A program made the translations under genes and the position numbers. Below, piece after piece: positions 27,573-37,502 of a DNA stretch of 64,000 nt; the stretch's first letter is position 1; each line of letters starts with the position of its first letter. Where the stretch lies: NCBI GenBank assembly GCA_002748755.1, contig PDTD01000010.1, positions 62,001 to 126,000 on the forward strand, given 5' to 3'. Under the pieces are notes generated by a model that had not been told where the DNA came from, searched no databases, and saw only the letters and a list, made by a program, of their open reading frames with translations. The DNA comes from Desulfobulbus propionicus (GTDB taxonomy: Bacteria; Desulfobacterota; Desulfobulbia; Desulfobulbales; Desulfobulbaceae).

Positions 27573-27615
27573 CCTATCAGGAAGGAGATCGGGCAGCGAT
27601 CTCCTTCCTGATAGG
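27573..27615 (+). promoter_or_regulatory. Perfect 19-bp hairpin in the mtnA leader
   Basis: CCTATCAGGAAGGAGATCG (27573-27591) pairs exactly with 27597-27615 around a GGCAG loop, 30 bases before the mtnA start codon. No T-run follows. An AAGGAG lies in the 5' arm. It may be a leader regulatory structure or a terminator for the upstream transcript. It does not match a riboswitch I know. Confidence 0.6.
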
Positions 27616-27645
27616 GAGTTATCATAGTAAGACCAGGAAGACAGT

Positions 27646-28746
27646 ATGCAGGTTCAAGGAAAACCCCACCGTTCACTCTGGCTGGCAGCAAATGGCCGTG
27701 ATGTGGAGTGTATTGATCAGAGGTGTCTCCCCCATACCTTTATGGTGGCAACGGTTTCCAGTGTGGATGAGGCTGTGGAGGCCATCCGGGACATGTGGGT
27801 CAGGGGGGCTCCCCTTATAGGGGCCATGGCGGCTTACGGGGTCTGCCTGGGTCTGCATGAAGCGTGCACAGAGGAGCACCTGTTGCAGGTAGGTCGGCAG
27901 CTTATCAGCAGTCGACCCACGGCCGTAAATCTGCGGTGGGCTGTGGAACGTATGCACAAGGTCGTATTGTCTAGAGATCCCGCCCAATGGGTGGAGGCCG
28001 CCTATGAGGAGGCGGCATGCATCTGTGACGAAGATGTGGCAACCAACGCCTCTTTGGGGGAACATGGGGTGAAGCTTATCCAGGATATCTGGGAGAAGAA
28101 AGGGCGGTCCGGGCCTGTGCGTATCCTCACCCACTGTAATGCAGGTTGGCTGGCGACTGTGGATTGGGGGACCGCTCTGGCGCCCGTCTACCGAGCGCAG
28201 CAGGACGGTATACCGGTCCATGTTTGGGTGGATGAAACCCGGCCCCGAAATCAGGGCGCTCATTTGACGGCCTGGGAACTCTGCATGGCCGGGATAGACC
28301 ATCACTTGATTGTGGACAATGCCGGTGGCCACCTGATGCAGCACGGTATGGTGGATATCTGCATTGTGGGTACGGACAGAACTGCAGCCAATGGTGATGT
28401 TTGCAATAAGATCGGCACCTATCTCAAAGCATTGGCAGCCTGGGACAACGGTGTTCCGTTTTATGTCGCTCTTCCTGGTTCGACCATTGACTGGCAAACG
28501 GAGGAAGGATTTGCCATACCCATTGAAGAACGCGACCAGGAAGAAGTCCTCTTTGTTCAGGGGCAGTCCAGTACTGGACGGGTGGATATGTTGGGCATCG
28601 CCCCGGTGGAGACACCGGCTGCCAACTATGCTTTTGATGTTACCCCAGCCCGTCTGATAACAGGCTTGATCACTGAACGAGGGATCTGTTCTGCTTCCAG
28701 AAAAGGGCTGCGGCAGTTGTATCCAGAGAAAAATTGCCGCCCCTAA
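27646..28746 (+). CDS. mtnA: Methylthioribose-1-phosphate isomerase
   Basis: This 366-residue member of the MtnA/eIF2B-alpha-like family converts 5-methylthioribose 1-phosphate to 5-methylthioribulose 1-phosphate in methylthioadenosine salvage. Diagnostic segments are RGAPLIGAMAAYG, ILTHCNAGWLAT (catalytic Cys), DNAGGHLMQHG and GTDRTAANGDVCNKIGTY with the catalytic Asp. No mtnK or mtnP is adjacent. The next gene is a class II aldolase, which suggests the short DHAP-shunt version of salvage. Confidence 0.95.
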   Translation: MQVQGKPHRSLWLAANGRDVECIDQRCLPHTFMVATVSSVDEAVEAIRDMWVRGAPLIGAMAAYGVCLGLHEACTEEHLLQVGRQLISSRPTAVNLRWAVERMHKVVLSRDPAQWVEAAYEEAACICDEDVATNASLGEHGVKLIQDIWEKKGRSGPVRILTHCNAGWLATVDWGTALAPVYRAQQDGIPVHVWVDETRPRNQGAHLTAWELCMAGIDHHLIVDNAGGHLMQHGMVDICIVGTDRTAANGDVCNKIGTYLKALAAWDNGVPFYVALPGSTIDWQTEEGFAIPIEERDQEEVLFVQGQSSTGRVDMLGIAPVETPAANYAFDVTPARLITGLITERGICSASRKGLRQLYPEKNCRP

Positions 28747-28852
28747 CTTGAACTGTCCCTGAGGATTCGGGCTGGGGGACCAGGAGAACAGATCTGGCCG
28801 AGAAAGATGATGAGCAACCCGGGCGCAACCGGCGCAGATTCAGGGAGCAGAC

Positions 28853-29488
28853 ATGGACACCCAGGTATTGCGGAAATTTCTCCTTCGTACAGCTCGGGCA
28901 ATGAATAGCAGCGGTCTCAATCAAGGGACAGCAGGAAATGTGAGTCTGCGATGCGCAGAGGGCTTTCTCATCACCCCTTCGGCGTTGCCCTATGCAGAAT
29001 GCACGGAACAGGATATGGTCCTGGTTGGTGCCGACGGCGGCAGTGCGGGATCCAGAAAACCTTCCTCAGAGTGGCGGCTGCACCGGGATATCTATCGGCA
29101 TCATCCCCAGAGCAATGCTGTACTGCATGCCCATTCCCCCTGGTGCACGACCTTGGCCTGCCTGGAGCGTGGTATTCCCCCATTCCATTATATGGTCGCC
29201 ATGGCCGGTGGCGATCACATCCCCTGTACCAGGTATGCCCCTTTTGGTTCTCAGGAACTCTCAGACACCATCATCGCCACCATGGGCGCTCTGCGGGCCT
29301 GTCTTTTGGGTCATCACGGTATGGTCTGCCATACCGTTGACCCGGATGCCCTCCTGCCCCTGGCCATGGAAGTGGAAGCCTTGGCCAGGGTATATGTCCA
29401 GATATTGCAGATCACGCCGCAACCGCCCCTGCTCTCCAAAGAGGAAATGGAGGCGGTGCAGGAGCGTTTTGCTGCCTACAGACCTTAA
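28853..29488 (+). CDS. Class II aldolase, probable 5-methylthioribulose-1-phosphate aldolase
   Basis: This 211-residue protein of the class II aldolase/FucA family shows [33 protein letters not shown], the metal histidines in HAHS, and GHHGM. Its next-door mtnA suggests that it cleaves 5-methylthioribulose 1-phosphate to DHAP and methylthioacetaldehyde, as Ald2 does in the DHAP shunt. MtnB dehydratase belongs to the same superfamily and cannot be excluded by reading alone, but FucA-like SSEW and the proposed substrate favour the aldolase. GGGAG precedes the ATG. Its end overlaps the convergent glnS end by four bases. Confidence 0.8.
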   Translation: MDTQVLRKFLLRTARAMNSSGLNQGTAGNVSLRCAEGFLITPSALPYAECTEQDMVLVGADGGSAGSRKPSSEWRLHRDIYRHHPQSNAVLHAHSPWCTTLACLERGIPPFHYMVAMAGGDHIPCTRYAPFGSQELSDTIIATMGALRACLLGHHGMVCHTVDPDALLPLAMEVEALARVYVQILQITPQPPLLSKEEMEAVQERFAAYRP

Positions 29489-31185
29489 GATGACTGCTTT
29501 CCTTTGGCGGTCAGCTTTGCCCAGGAATCCTTCAAGGTTACAATGCGGTTGAAGACTGGCTTTTCTGCAGTGCTGTCCTTGGTATCCAGACAAAAATAGC
29601 CCTGGCGCTCAAATTGGTACCGATCTTCCGGTCTGGCATTTACCAGCCCAGGTTCAATTTTGCAGTTTGGTACCACCTGGAGGGAAGCCGGGTTGAGAAA
29701 TTCCTTGAAGTCTTTTTCTTTGTCCGCATCGGGAAATTCGGCATTGAACAGACGGTCGTAGAGACGGACCTCGGCAGAGACGGCATCCGCAGCATTCACC
29801 CAGTGTATGGTGCCCTTGACCTTGCGGCCGTCCGGTGCGTTGCCTCCCCGACTGGCCGGGTCGTAGTGGCAATGCAGCTCTACCACCTTACCCTCGCTGT
29901 CGGTCATGGCCCGGTCACAGGTGACAAGATAGGCGTAGCGAAGCCGCACCTCCCTGCCTTCGGTGAAGCGAAAGAATTTCCTGGGGGCATTGGCCATGTA
30001 GTCGCTGCGTTCTATGTACAGCTCTCTGGAAAAGGATACCATACGAGTCCCCATCTCAGGGTTCTGTGGATGGTTCTGCGCTTCCAGCATTTCGGTCTGT
30101 CCTTCCGGGTAATTGGTGATGATGACCTTGATGGGATCAAGAACACCGAAAACCCGTGGTGCGGTTGTATTGAGGTCGTCCCGAATGGCGTTTTCCAGGG
30201 TGCCCATATCTATCCAGGATTCCTTTTTCCCTATGCCGATCCCTTCACAGAAGCTGCGTATGGACTCAGGAGTATAGCCCCTGCGGCGAAGGCCTGAAAT
30301 AGTGAGCATACGGGGGTCATCCCACCCGGAGACATGCCCTTCGGTGACCAGTTGCAGCAGCTTCCTTTTACTTGTGACCGTATAGTTAATATTGAGACGG
30401 GCAAATTCAATCTGTCTTGGATGGCAAGGCGTATCAAGAGTCTCAAGCACCCAGTCATACAGAGGCCGGTTGTTTTCAAATTCCAGGGTGCAGAGGGAAT
30501 GGGTTACCCCTTCCAGCATATCGGAGAGGCAGTGGGTAAAATCGTACAGGGGATAAATACACCATTTTTTTCCGGTACGGTGATGGGGGGTCTTCATAAT
30601 ACGGTACAGGACAGGGTCTCGCATGAGGAAGTTGGGTGAACACATGTCGATTTTTGCTCGCAGAACGCAACTCCCTTCCTCCAGTTTGCCTGCCCGCATT
30701 TGTTTGAACAGCTCCAGGTTTTCCTCTACAGATCGGTTGCGATACGGGCTTTCTGTACCGGGCTGGGTAAGTGTTCCCCGGTAGGCGCGTATCTGCTCGC
30801 TGGAGAGGTGGCAGACATAGGCCTTCCCCATGGTGATGAGCTGGACGGCAAAATCGTGCAGCTTGTCGAAATAGTCCGAGGCATAGTAGAGATGCTCAGC
30901 CCAGTCGTATCCGAGCCAGTGGACATCGTTTTGTATCGCTTCCACATATTCCGTAGATTCCCTGCCCGGATTGGTGTCATCGAAACGGAGGTGACACCTG
31001 GCGTTGTTTTCTTGCGCCACGCCAAAATTGAGGCAGATCGACTTGGCGTGACCGATATGGAGAAAACCATTAGGTTCGGGAGGAAAACGGGTCACAATGG
31101 CAGGGTGTTTGCCTGATTCCAGGTCTTCGGCAATGATCTGGCGGATAAAATCCGGCGGTCGTGTGGTCTTGTTTTCGTTTTGCAT
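29485..31185 (-). CDS. glnS: Glutaminyl-tRNA synthetase
   Basis: This 566-residue class I synthetase has the HIGH motif in [15 protein letters not shown] and a KMSKS-equivalent in TSKRKLLQL, then the two anticodon-binding beta barrels. It charges tRNA-Gln directly, so the cell does not depend solely on the GatCAB amidotransferase route. The tRNA-Gln gene is at 34672-34746. It lies 16 bases downstream of gltX on the same strand, a paralogous pair in one operon. Confidence 0.96.
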   Translation of the reverse strand: MQNENKTTRPPDFIRQIIAEDLESGKHPAIVTRFPPEPNGFLHIGHAKSICLNFGVAQENNARCHLRFDDTNPGRESTEYVEAIQNDVHWLGYDWAEHLYYASDYFDKLHDFAVQLITMGKAYVCHLSSEQIRAYRGTLTQPGTESPYRNRSVEENLELFKQMRAGKLEEGSCVLRAKIDMCSPNFLMRDPVLYRIMKTPHHRTGKKWCIYPLYDFTHCLSDMLEGVTHSLCTLEFENNRPLYDWVLETLDTPCHPRQIEFARLNINYTVTSKRKLLQLVTEGHVSGWDDPRMLTISGLRRRGYTPESIRSFCEGIGIGKKESWIDMGTLENAIRDDLNTTAPRVFGVLDPIKVIITNYPEGQTEMLEAQNHPQNPEMGTRMVSFSRELYIERSDYMANAPRKFFRFTEGREVRLRYAYLVTCDRAMTDSEGKVVELHCHYDPASRGGNAPDGRKVKGTIHWVNAADAVSAEVRLYDRLFNAEFPDADKEKDFKEFLNPASLQVVPNCKIEPGLVNARPEDRYQFERQGYFCLDTKDSTAEKPVFNRIVTLKDSWAKLTAKGKQSS

Positions 31186-31201
31186 CGTATCTCCCTGCTT
31201 T

Positions 31202-32686
31202 TTAGGCTTCTGGGTAGAGGTGACTGATATCCCTCAGCCTCTGTACGACGGTCCGGCGGCCGAGGACTTCCAGAATATCAAACATGGAGGGCCCTGCCAG
31301 TTGTCCGGTGAGGACTGTTCGCATGCCGTTAATCAGGATGCCCGGCTTGATGTCCAGTGTATCGGCAAGGATGCGGGTAGCCGCCTCGGCGTTGTCTTTA
31401 TCAAAGGGCTCAGTGTGGCTGAACCGTTTGGCCAACATAGGAAGCCATTGGACAAGGTCGGGGTGTTTGAGCACATTTTTTTTCAGGGGTTTCTCTTCAA
31501 TCGGATAATCTTCGGAGAAATAGGCCCGGCCCAAGGAGGTAAAATCCTCCAGGGTATGGAACCTGTCTCTGATCAGGGCCAGCGTTTTCAGGTACCACTC
31601 TCTTTTTTCAGCAGCATACTCCTTTTGCCATAAGCCTGCATCCTGGAGACGTTTCCTGACCAGATCACCCAGTTCTTCGATGTCCATGGCTTTCAGGTAG
31701 AGCGCATTGATGGCAATGAGTTTGGGGTCTGTAAAAAATTTTTCATCGCCGGGGCGAAAATTGAACACCGAGTTGACTTTGCTGATCCTCTCCAGGGTAA
31801 AGGCTTTGAGGAGTTCCTCTCTGGAAAAGATTTCCTGATCCGTTCCTGGGTTCCAGCCAAGCAGGCAGAGAAAATTGCACAAAGCCCAGGGGATAAATCC
31901 CTTGTCCCTGTAAAACTGGACAGATACGATGGCACCGTGACTGCGTTTGGAAATTTTTCGTTTTTGCAGATCCAGGGTCAGGGGCATATGGGCAAAGACT
32001 GGGGGTGGGGCGCCCAGGGCTTCGTAGAGCAGGATCTGCCTGGTGGTATTGGTCATGTGGTCCTGGCCTCGGATGACATGGGAGATGCGGTCCCGAATGT
32101 CGTCGACTACGTTGCAGAGCAGGTACAGTGGCTTACCGTTGGACCGGACGATGACAAAATCTTCCATTTCACTGTATTGCCGTTCGATTCGGCCCAGTAC
32201 CTTGTCGTCATAAAAGAGGCTCCCCTCCCGTTCAGGGATCTTGAAGCGAATCACGAAGGGCAGCCCCTGCTGTGTTTTTACAGCGATTTCTTCAGGGCTG
32301 AGGTTGCGGCATGTGCCATCGTAGCCGAGCTGGAGTTTATGGGCCAGGGCGTGCTCCCGTTTTTGGTCCAACTCTTCTTTGGTGCAAAAACATTTGTAGG
32401 CGTGCCCCTGTTCCAAAAGACGGGTTGCTGCACGGATGTGGTCCTGTGCAAAGGCGCTCTGGAAATAGGGGCCCTCGTCCCACCCCAGTCCCAGCCATTC
32501 TAGACCGTCCAGGATACCCTGGATGGATTCCTGGGTGGAACGCTCCGTATCAGTATCTTCAATGCGCAGGATGAGTTTGCCCTTCTGTTGTTTTGCAAAC
32601 AGCCAGTTCACCAGAGCGGTGCGCGCACCTCCTATGTGCAGATACCCTGTTGGGCTGGGGGGAAAACGAACACGAACATCTACCAT
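31202..32686 (-). CDS. gltX: Glutamyl-tRNA synthetase
   Basis: This 494-residue class I synthetase has the HIGH motif in [19 protein letters not shown] and KISKRSHGA as the KMSKS motif. The C-terminal helical anticodon-binding domain is present. Length is normal. It charges tRNA-Glu for translation and for tetrapyrrole synthesis. It is the promoter-proximal gene of a gltX-glnS unit. Confidence 0.96.
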   Translation of the reverse strand: MVDVRVRFPPSPTGYLHIGGARTALVNWLFAKQQKGKLILRIEDTDTERSTQESIQGILDGLEWLGLGWDEGPYFQSAFAQDHIRAATRLLEQGHAYKCFCTKEELDQKREHALAHKLQLGYDGTCRNLSPEEIAVKTQQGLPFVIRFKIPEREGSLFYDDKVLGRIERQYSEMEDFVIVRSNGKPLYLLCNVVDDIRDRISHVIRGQDHMTNTTRQILLYEALGAPPPVFAHMPLTLDLQKRKISKRSHGAIVSVQFYRDKGFIPWALCNFLCLLGWNPGTDQEIFSREELLKAFTLERISKVNSVFNFRPGDEKFFTDPKLIAINALYLKAMDIEELGDLVRKRLQDAGLWQKEYAAEKREWYLKTLALIRDRFHTLEDFTSLGRAYFSEDYPIEEKPLKKNVLKHPDLVQWLPMLAKRFSHTEPFDKDNAEAATRILADTLDIKPGILINGMRTVLTGQLAGPSMFDILEVLGRRTVVQRLRDISHLYPEA

Positions 32687-33402
32687 GAGAACTCCTTGCT
32701 TTTTGGTCTATGGCGTCGGAAAGATAAAAGGTAACTGCTCACAGGGCAGGTATCACCCTGGTTTCACATGCTTTTAAGTCTGTAACTGATTTCAGGTTGC
32801 CCACATTTGGGTAACCTGAGAGCTGTTACGATAAAAGATAGCTTTCTGGCGCTCATCTAGAGTGTATGGGGTGCTTTTTTACAGCGCCCCGTCTGAAACC
32901 ATTACAGATCACCGCCTGGGCCTGCCTGAGCAGGCTGTCCTCGCACTCTGGTTTATCTCCAATGTGTCTTGGGCAGCAATAGATACCATATCAGATTCGG
33001 AGCTGCCATGGATCGAGGAGCAGGTTTGCTTGCCGGTTCCCTATGAGTGGAAGATCAGGATACGGTGTTGCTTTTTTCAAACGGCAAGAACAGTGTTTAT
33101 AGCCTGAAGAGAAGATATCTTCAAGGGTTTGCTCTCTTCTTGTGGTGGACTTGTATTCGTGGGTGTTGAGAAACAAAAAAACAAGGCACAAAAGAGTTGT
33201 ACGACAGCAGGTATCTCTGTATAGTTCTACCTTTTGTGTTTATACCTTGAACAGTTGAGCTTGCGTTGATGAGAAATCCGGGCCAGGGCGGCCAAGTTTT
33301 TTTAAGGAAAGTGTTTTTTTCCAGGTAGTTCTGACTCCGGTGGTACCGGTATATCTGACTCTGGTGGTGTCGGTGTACCCGCAAACAGAACAAGTGAGTG
33401 TG
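32687..33402. other. Intergenic stretch upstream of gltX and the DUF1844 gene
   Basis: This 716-base divergent spacer contains a palindrome at 32792-32818 (CAGGTTGCCC facing GGGTAACCTG), an isolated repeat terminus at 33268-33285 (GATGAGAAATCCGGGC) and two 24-base tandem units at 33330-33377. I see no convincing gene or RNA in it. Confidence 0.5.
33330..33377 (+). repeat. Two tandem 24-base units
   Basis: TCTGACTCCGGTGGTACCGG plus ATA (33330-33353) is repeated with five changes at 33354-33377. One frame would read SDSGGTGI then SDSGGVGV, but that frame stops soon after and is not the frame of the DUF1844 gene. Confidence 0.6.
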
Positions 33403-33717
33403 ATGATGGAAAAGCAGACAGGCTGCAGTGAATGCCCCGATGGAATGGTAAAGGATGAGTCCGGGAGATGTGTTATGCCCAAGGTGACTTTTTCTTCTTT
33501 TGTCCTTTCCTTAAACACTTCTGCACTGTTTCATATGGGGGAACTGCCCCATCCCGAAAATGGGCAGCGGGTTGTGGATCACGCCCTTGCAAAGCACACC
33601 ATTGACACCCTGTCCATGCTCGAGGAGAAGACCAAGGATAATCTGAACCGGGATGAACAGGAACTCCTGACTCGTGTGCTCTACGAACTGAAAATGAAGT
33701 TTGTTCGGATTCAGTAA
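33403..33717 (+). CDS. DUF1844-family protein
   Basis: About 104 residues. The core from FSSFVLSLNTSALFHMGELP through AKHTIDTLSMLEEKT to the end matches the DUF1844 family, common just upstream of ispE in Desulfobacterota. Function is unknown. An unusual N-terminus carries CxxC plus another Cys (CSEC, C). The ribosome site is weak (GTGAGTG), and tandem ATG codons at 33403 and 33406 make the start approximate. It is three bases from ispE, so the two are translated together. Confidence 0.8.
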   Translation: MMEKQTGCSECPDGMVKDESGRCVMPKVTFSSFVLSLNTSALFHMGELPHPENGQRVVDHALAKHTIDTLSMLEEKTKDNLNRDEQELLTRVLYELKMKFVRIQ

Positions 33718-33719
33718 AG

Positions 33720-34661
33720 GTGGAGCGGCAAACAGCGGTGGTATGTTCGGGGGCGCTCTCTCTCAGGGCTCCTGCTAAAATAAATCTGTATCTTGAGATT
33801 ACAGGGCAAAGAGCGGACGGCTATCATACCATACGGACGGTCATGCAAAAGATTTCCCTGTACGACAGGGTCGAGCTGGCCCTGGGGGCAGGGGAGGGTA
33901 TAGCACTGACTTGTCCGGGAAGCTCGTTGCCCGCAGATTCGTCCAATCTTGTCCACAAGGCTGCCTGGCATTTCCACCAGGCTTTGCGTGCAAGAGAGAT
34001 CCCCCTGTGCAGGGTGACTGTTTCTTTGGGTAAGCAGATCCCTGTCGCCGCAGGGCTTGGTGGCGGCAGCAGTGATGCGGCGGCTGTCCTTCTCGGGTTG
34101 AATAGGCTCTACCAATACCCCTTAAGCAGCAGGGAACTGTTTGATATCGGACTTGCGCTCGGGGCGGATATCCCCTTTTTTCTCCAGCCTGCGGCCATCA
34201 GTCTGGGGAGGGGGATTGGTGAAATCTTGTCGTCGGTGGTCTCTGGCCCTGTTTTGAACCTGGTGCTGGTCAACCCAGGCTTTTCCGTGTCCACCAAATG
34301 GGCGTATGAAAATTTTGTATTGACAGAGTCGGCAAAAGAAATTAGCCTAGCACGTTCACGCGCCATGGAATGGTGGCGGTTATGCGAGCAGGGGACGAAG
34401 CAGTCGTTCCCCCTGGATTGCCTGTATAACGACCTGGAACAGGTCACAGCCGCCCGTTATGGGGCCATTCAAGAGATCAAGCAGGCTTTGAGGAATTGTG
34501 GAGCGTGCTCTACGCTTATGTCCGGTTCAGGACCCACAGTATTCGGCGTGTTTGCTGAGGCTAAGCAGGCTGCAGAGAGTGTGCAGCAGCTTGAGAAACA
34601 GAATTATTTCATCTGTCAGGCACAGACCCTGGGTGAACAGGTTTGGCCTTTTTCAAGGTAG
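33720..34661 (+). CDS. ispE: 4-diphosphocytidyl-2-C-methyl-D-erythritol kinase
   Basis: This GHMP kinase of up to 313 residues phosphorylates CDP-ME in the MEP isoprenoid pathway. Motifs are APAKINLYLEI near the start and the ATP loop PVAAGLGGGSSDAAA, with SGSGPTVFG near the C-terminus. The GTG at 33720 follows the upstream stop by two bases. A start a few codons later is possible. Its product pathway connects to dxs and ispA further along the window. Confidence 0.94.
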   Translation: MERQTAVVCSGALSLRAPAKINLYLEITGQRADGYHTIRTVMQKISLYDRVELALGAGEGIALTCPGSSLPADSSNLVHKAAWHFHQALRAREIPLCRVTVSLGKQIPVAAGLGGGSSDAAAVLLGLNRLYQYPLSSRELFDIGLALGADIPFFLQPAAISLGRGIGEILSSVVSGPVLNLVLVNPGFSVSTKWAYENFVLTESAKEISLARSRAMEWWRLCEQGTKQSFPLDCLYNDLEQVTAARYGAIQEIKQALRNCGACSTLMSGSGPTVFGVFAEAKQAAESVQQLEKQNYFICQAQTLGEQVWPFSR

Positions 34662-34671
34662 TTTTTTGGGC

Positions 34672-34746
34672 TGGGGCGTCGTCAAGCGGTAAGACACAAG
34701 GTTTTGATCCTTGCATTCGGGGGTTCGAATCCCTCCGCCCCAGCCA
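34672..34746 (+). tRNA. tRNA-Gln (anticodon TTG)
   Basis: The acceptor stem TGGGGCG pairs with CGCCCCA. The anticodon loop is TTTTGAT with anticodon TTG, the T-arm is GGGGGTTCGAATCCCTC, and CCA is encoded (34744-34746). It sits between ispE and prs, ten bases after the ispE stop. Confidence 0.97.
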
Positions 34747-34835
34747 GGTTGTGTCACCGGGAGGGCCGGCGAGTTTTGTTGGTCTTGTATGGGGATACAG
34801 GCGTATACGAATGAGAGATGCATCAGGAATCCGTT

Positions 34836-35774
34836 ATGCCCAATGCAATAAAAATCTTCACTGGTAACGCAAACCCTGCCATTGCCCGAGAAATTTGTGA
34901 GTATCTCGATATTCCCTTGGGTGCAGCCGAGGTAAAACAGTTTTCCGACGGTGAGATCTCCGTTGAAATCGGAGAAAATGTGCGCGGCGCAGATGTTTTT
35001 GTTATCCAGCCCACTTGTACGCCGGTCAACGATCATCTCATGGAACTGTTGATCATGGTCGATGCTCTGCGGAGAGCCTCGGCGCGAAGAATTACAGCGG
35101 TTATCCCCTATTATGGATATGCCAGACAGGACCGTAAAGTACGGCCTCGTGTTCCGATAACAGCTAAGGCTGTGGCAGAGATGCTCATGATTGTCGGGAC
35201 CAGACGGGTCCTGACCATGGATCTCCATGCGGGACAAATCCAGGGTTTTTTCAATATTCCCGTTGATCATCTCTACGCCGCACCTATCTTGTTGGACTAT
35301 ATCAGAGAAAATTATGAGAATGTACTGCTTGTCTCTCCAGATGCGGGCGGGGTTGAACGTACCCGTGCCTTTGCCAAGAGGCTGAACGTCGGGCTGGCGA
35401 TTGTAGACAAACGCAGGGAGCAGGCCAACGAGTGTGAAGCCGTGCATGTGATCGGTGATGTAACCGGAAAAACTGCAATCTTGCTTGATGATATGGTTGA
35501 CACTGCTGGCACCCTTTGCAGCGGTGCGGAGATATTGTTAAAAAACGGTGCCCGGGAAGTGCATGCCTGTTGTTCCCATGCCGTGCTTTCGGGGCCTGCC
35601 ATTGAGCGTTTGCAGAACTCGGTTATCAAGACACTCTTGGTGACCAACTCTATCCCCTTGAGGGAAGAGGCAAAACTGTGTGATAAAATTACCGTGCTGT
35701 CGGTTGGTACCTTGCTTGGAGAAGCAATCAAAAGGATTCATAACGAAGATTCCGTCAGCTATCTTTTTGTGTAA
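34836..35774 (+). CDS. prs: Ribose-phosphate pyrophosphokinase (PRPP synthase)
   Basis: This 312-residue enzyme makes PRPP from ribose 5-phosphate and ATP for nucleotide, His and Trp synthesis. Key segments are [27 protein letters not shown] and the PRPP loop [10 protein letters not shown]. An in-frame ATG at 34818 exists, but AGGA eight bases before ATG 34836 and the family start [13 protein letters not shown] favour the latter. It heads prs-rplY-pth. Confidence 0.96.
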   Translation: MPNAIKIFTGNANPAIAREICEYLDIPLGAAEVKQFSDGEISVEIGENVRGADVFVIQPTCTPVNDHLMELLIMVDALRRASARRITAVIPYYGYARQDRKVRPRVPITAKAVAEMLMIVGTRRVLTMDLHAGQIQGFFNIPVDHLYAAPILLDYIRENYENVLLVSPDAGGVERTRAFAKRLNVGLAIVDKRREQANECEAVHVIGDVTGKTAILLDDMVDTAGTLCSGAEILLKNGAREVHACCSHAVLSGPAIERLQNSVIKTLLVTNSIPLREEAKLCDKITVLSVGTLLGEAIKRIHNEDSVSYLFV

Positions 35775-35818
35775 TATAGTACAGGGTATATATGTAACCC
35801 GGAATTGGGGAGGCTTTC

Positions 35819-36376
35819 ATGTTACAGGTCGATTTGGCATCCAAAGTGCGCACCGTATTCGGCAAAGGTCCAATGCGGCAGTTGAGGATGCAGAACATTA
35901 CGCCGGCAGTCGTGTACAGCGGAGGTACCACAGCAATGCCCTTACAGTTTGACGCTGGGCAGCTTTTTAAACAACTGCTGTTCATCCACGGACGTAACGC
36001 TGTGGTCACTCTGACCATCGAGGGCGACAGCAAGCAGGAGCGGTACGCACTGGTGCAGGAAATTCAGAAAGATCCCGTTACCGGCACCCTGATTCATGTG
36101 GATTTTCGTGAGATTGATTTGGACAGGGAGCTGGATTTTACAGTCCCTCTCGAGTTTACCGGAACGGCAAAAGGCGTTGATCTTGGAGGCGAACTTATTG
36201 TCAATCGGACCAGTATACGCCTTCGCGGCTGTCCACTGGATATCCCTGACATGATTACCGCTGAAATAACCCATCTTGAGCAGGGCGGAGAGGGCATCAC
36301 CTATGGTGATCTTGAGCTCCCTGAGAAAGTCACCATGCTTGATGCTGCCGAGATTACCTGCGTCTTTGTTCAATAA
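35819..36376 (+). CDS. rplY: 50S ribosomal protein L25/Ctc form
   Basis: This 185-residue protein is the long (CTC, two-domain) type of L25, which binds 5S rRNA. The N-terminal L25 domain (about residues 1-92) includes the RNA-binding start RTVFGKGPMRQLR. A TL5-like C-terminal domain follows (FTVPLEFTGTAKGVDLGG). GGGGAGG precedes the ATG. A hairpin with a T-run follows it. Confidence 0.93.
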   Translation: MLQVDLASKVRTVFGKGPMRQLRMQNITPAVVYSGGTTAMPLQFDAGQLFKQLLFIHGRNAVVTLTIEGDSKQERYALVQEIQKDPVTGTLIHVDFREIDLDRELDFTVPLEFTGTAKGVDLGGELIVNRTSIRLRGCPLDIPDMITAEITHLEQGGEGITYGDLELPEKVTMLDAAEITCVFVQ

Positions 36377-36469
36377 GGCTTTGCAGAGAGGATACGACAG
36401 TCGGCTTTGCCAGCGAAGGTGACAGTTTTGCTGGTAGATGATCACAGTGTGTGTTGCTCGTTATTACCA

Positions 36470-36501
36470 TGAGTCGGTTGTACAGCCGGCTCATTTTTTT
36501 T
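36470..36501 (+). terminator. Rho-independent terminator between rplY and pth
   Basis: ATGAGTCGGTTG pairs with CAGCCGGCTCAT (two G-U pairs) and is followed by eight T residues. It lies about 10 bases before the pth start, so it may act as a partial terminator or attenuator within the prs-rplY-pth unit. Confidence 0.85.
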
Positions 36502-36511
36502 GTAAAGGATG

Positions 36512-37105
36512 ATGGATTATCTGCTCGTGGGACTTGGCAACCCCGGAGAAAAATACGCCCTGACCCGGCATAACATCGGGTTCATGGCCATTGACGTGCT
36601 CATGGCTGAGTATAATTGCCCCAAGCCGAAGACCAAATGGCAGGGTGTCTTTGCCCGGGTTCGATCGACCCAGGCTGGACTTATTTTTGTGCAGCCGCAA
36701 ACCTTCATGAATAGATCTGGTGAGTCGGTGTCTCGTTTTGTGGAGTATTATAAAGTGGGACTGGATCATTTGGTTGTGGTGCATGACGATATTGACCTGC
36801 CTTTCGGGCGGATAAAGGTCGTGGCCCAAGGGGGTGCAGGCGGTCATAATGGGGTGCGATCCATTTTCAAGCATGTTGGAGGCAGTGGGTTTTGCCGCAT
36901 CAAGATAGGTGTGGGGCGGCCTCAGGAAAAAGATGAGGGAGTCAGTATGCCTGTGGACAGGTTTGTCCTCTCTCGTTTTTCCCCACAGGAACAGGCGATG
37001 CTGGAGCAAGTGTTTGAGCGGGTCAGTGCAGCGGTGGATGTGTTCGTGAGACAGGGTGTTGCTGCCTGTATGAACACCATAAACGGATTACCCGCTTTTG
37101 GTTGA
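36512..37105 (+). CDS. pth: Peptidyl-tRNA hydrolase
   Basis: About 197 residues. It releases tRNA from stalled peptidyl-tRNA. The start VGLGNPGEKYALTRHNIGF holds the catalytic His, and HDDIDLPFGRIK and GGAGGHNGVRSI are intact. ATG codons at 36509 and 36512 are both usable after AAAGG. The C-terminal tail beyond about residue 185 is longer than in Escherichia coli and unremarkable. Confidence 0.95.
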   Translation: MDYLLVGLGNPGEKYALTRHNIGFMAIDVLMAEYNCPKPKTKWQGVFARVRSTQAGLIFVQPQTFMNRSGESVSRFVEYYKVGLDHLVVVHDDIDLPFGRIKVVAQGGAGGHNGVRSIFKHVGGSGFCRIKIGVGRPQEKDEGVSMPVDRFVLSRFSPQEQAMLEQVFERVSAAVDVFVRQGVAACMNTINGLPAFG

Positions 37106-37129
37106 AAAGAGTACTGGTGCACCGGCCTT

Positions 37130-37360
37130 TACTTGGATGTTGTATCAGCTCCGGCGGTGCCAGGTGCAAAGTTTTGATAGTGCATACAACTTCTCTCTTT
37201 TTGCTGTCAAAACACTGCCGCAGATGATGTCGGCCAATCTGAGCTTTGGCGCCCATTTGGCGCCCATTGAGGAACAAGTGGCTCCCAATCATTTATTTTT
37301 AAGGTATTGTTTTTATATTATATTGTTTAACCTCCATCCAATGTTCATGAGAAATTCGGG
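37130..37360 (-). repeat. Dispersed repeat copy 7
   Basis: Minus orientation. The left terminus reads from 37360 as CCCGAATTTCTCATGAACATT. The right end is diverged near 37130 (GTATCAGCTCCGGCGGTGCC is its arm). It starts 25 bases after pth and ends 140 bases before carD. Confidence 0.87.
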
Positions 37361-37502
37361 GTAATCTGGCCAACTCGTAAAAACTTGCTGCTTCTCTTTG
37401 CTATTCCGGAAAAATATGGTACTCTAATAGTCTGTCATAATCTCGTGACGACTCCCTGTGCACATCGTAAGGAGAATTCCCTAATTTTTTCCGGAGGATC
37501 TC

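Noticed and set aside
27673-28497. A 274-codon minus-strand frame
   Set aside because: Antisense to mtnA, with no recognisable motif.
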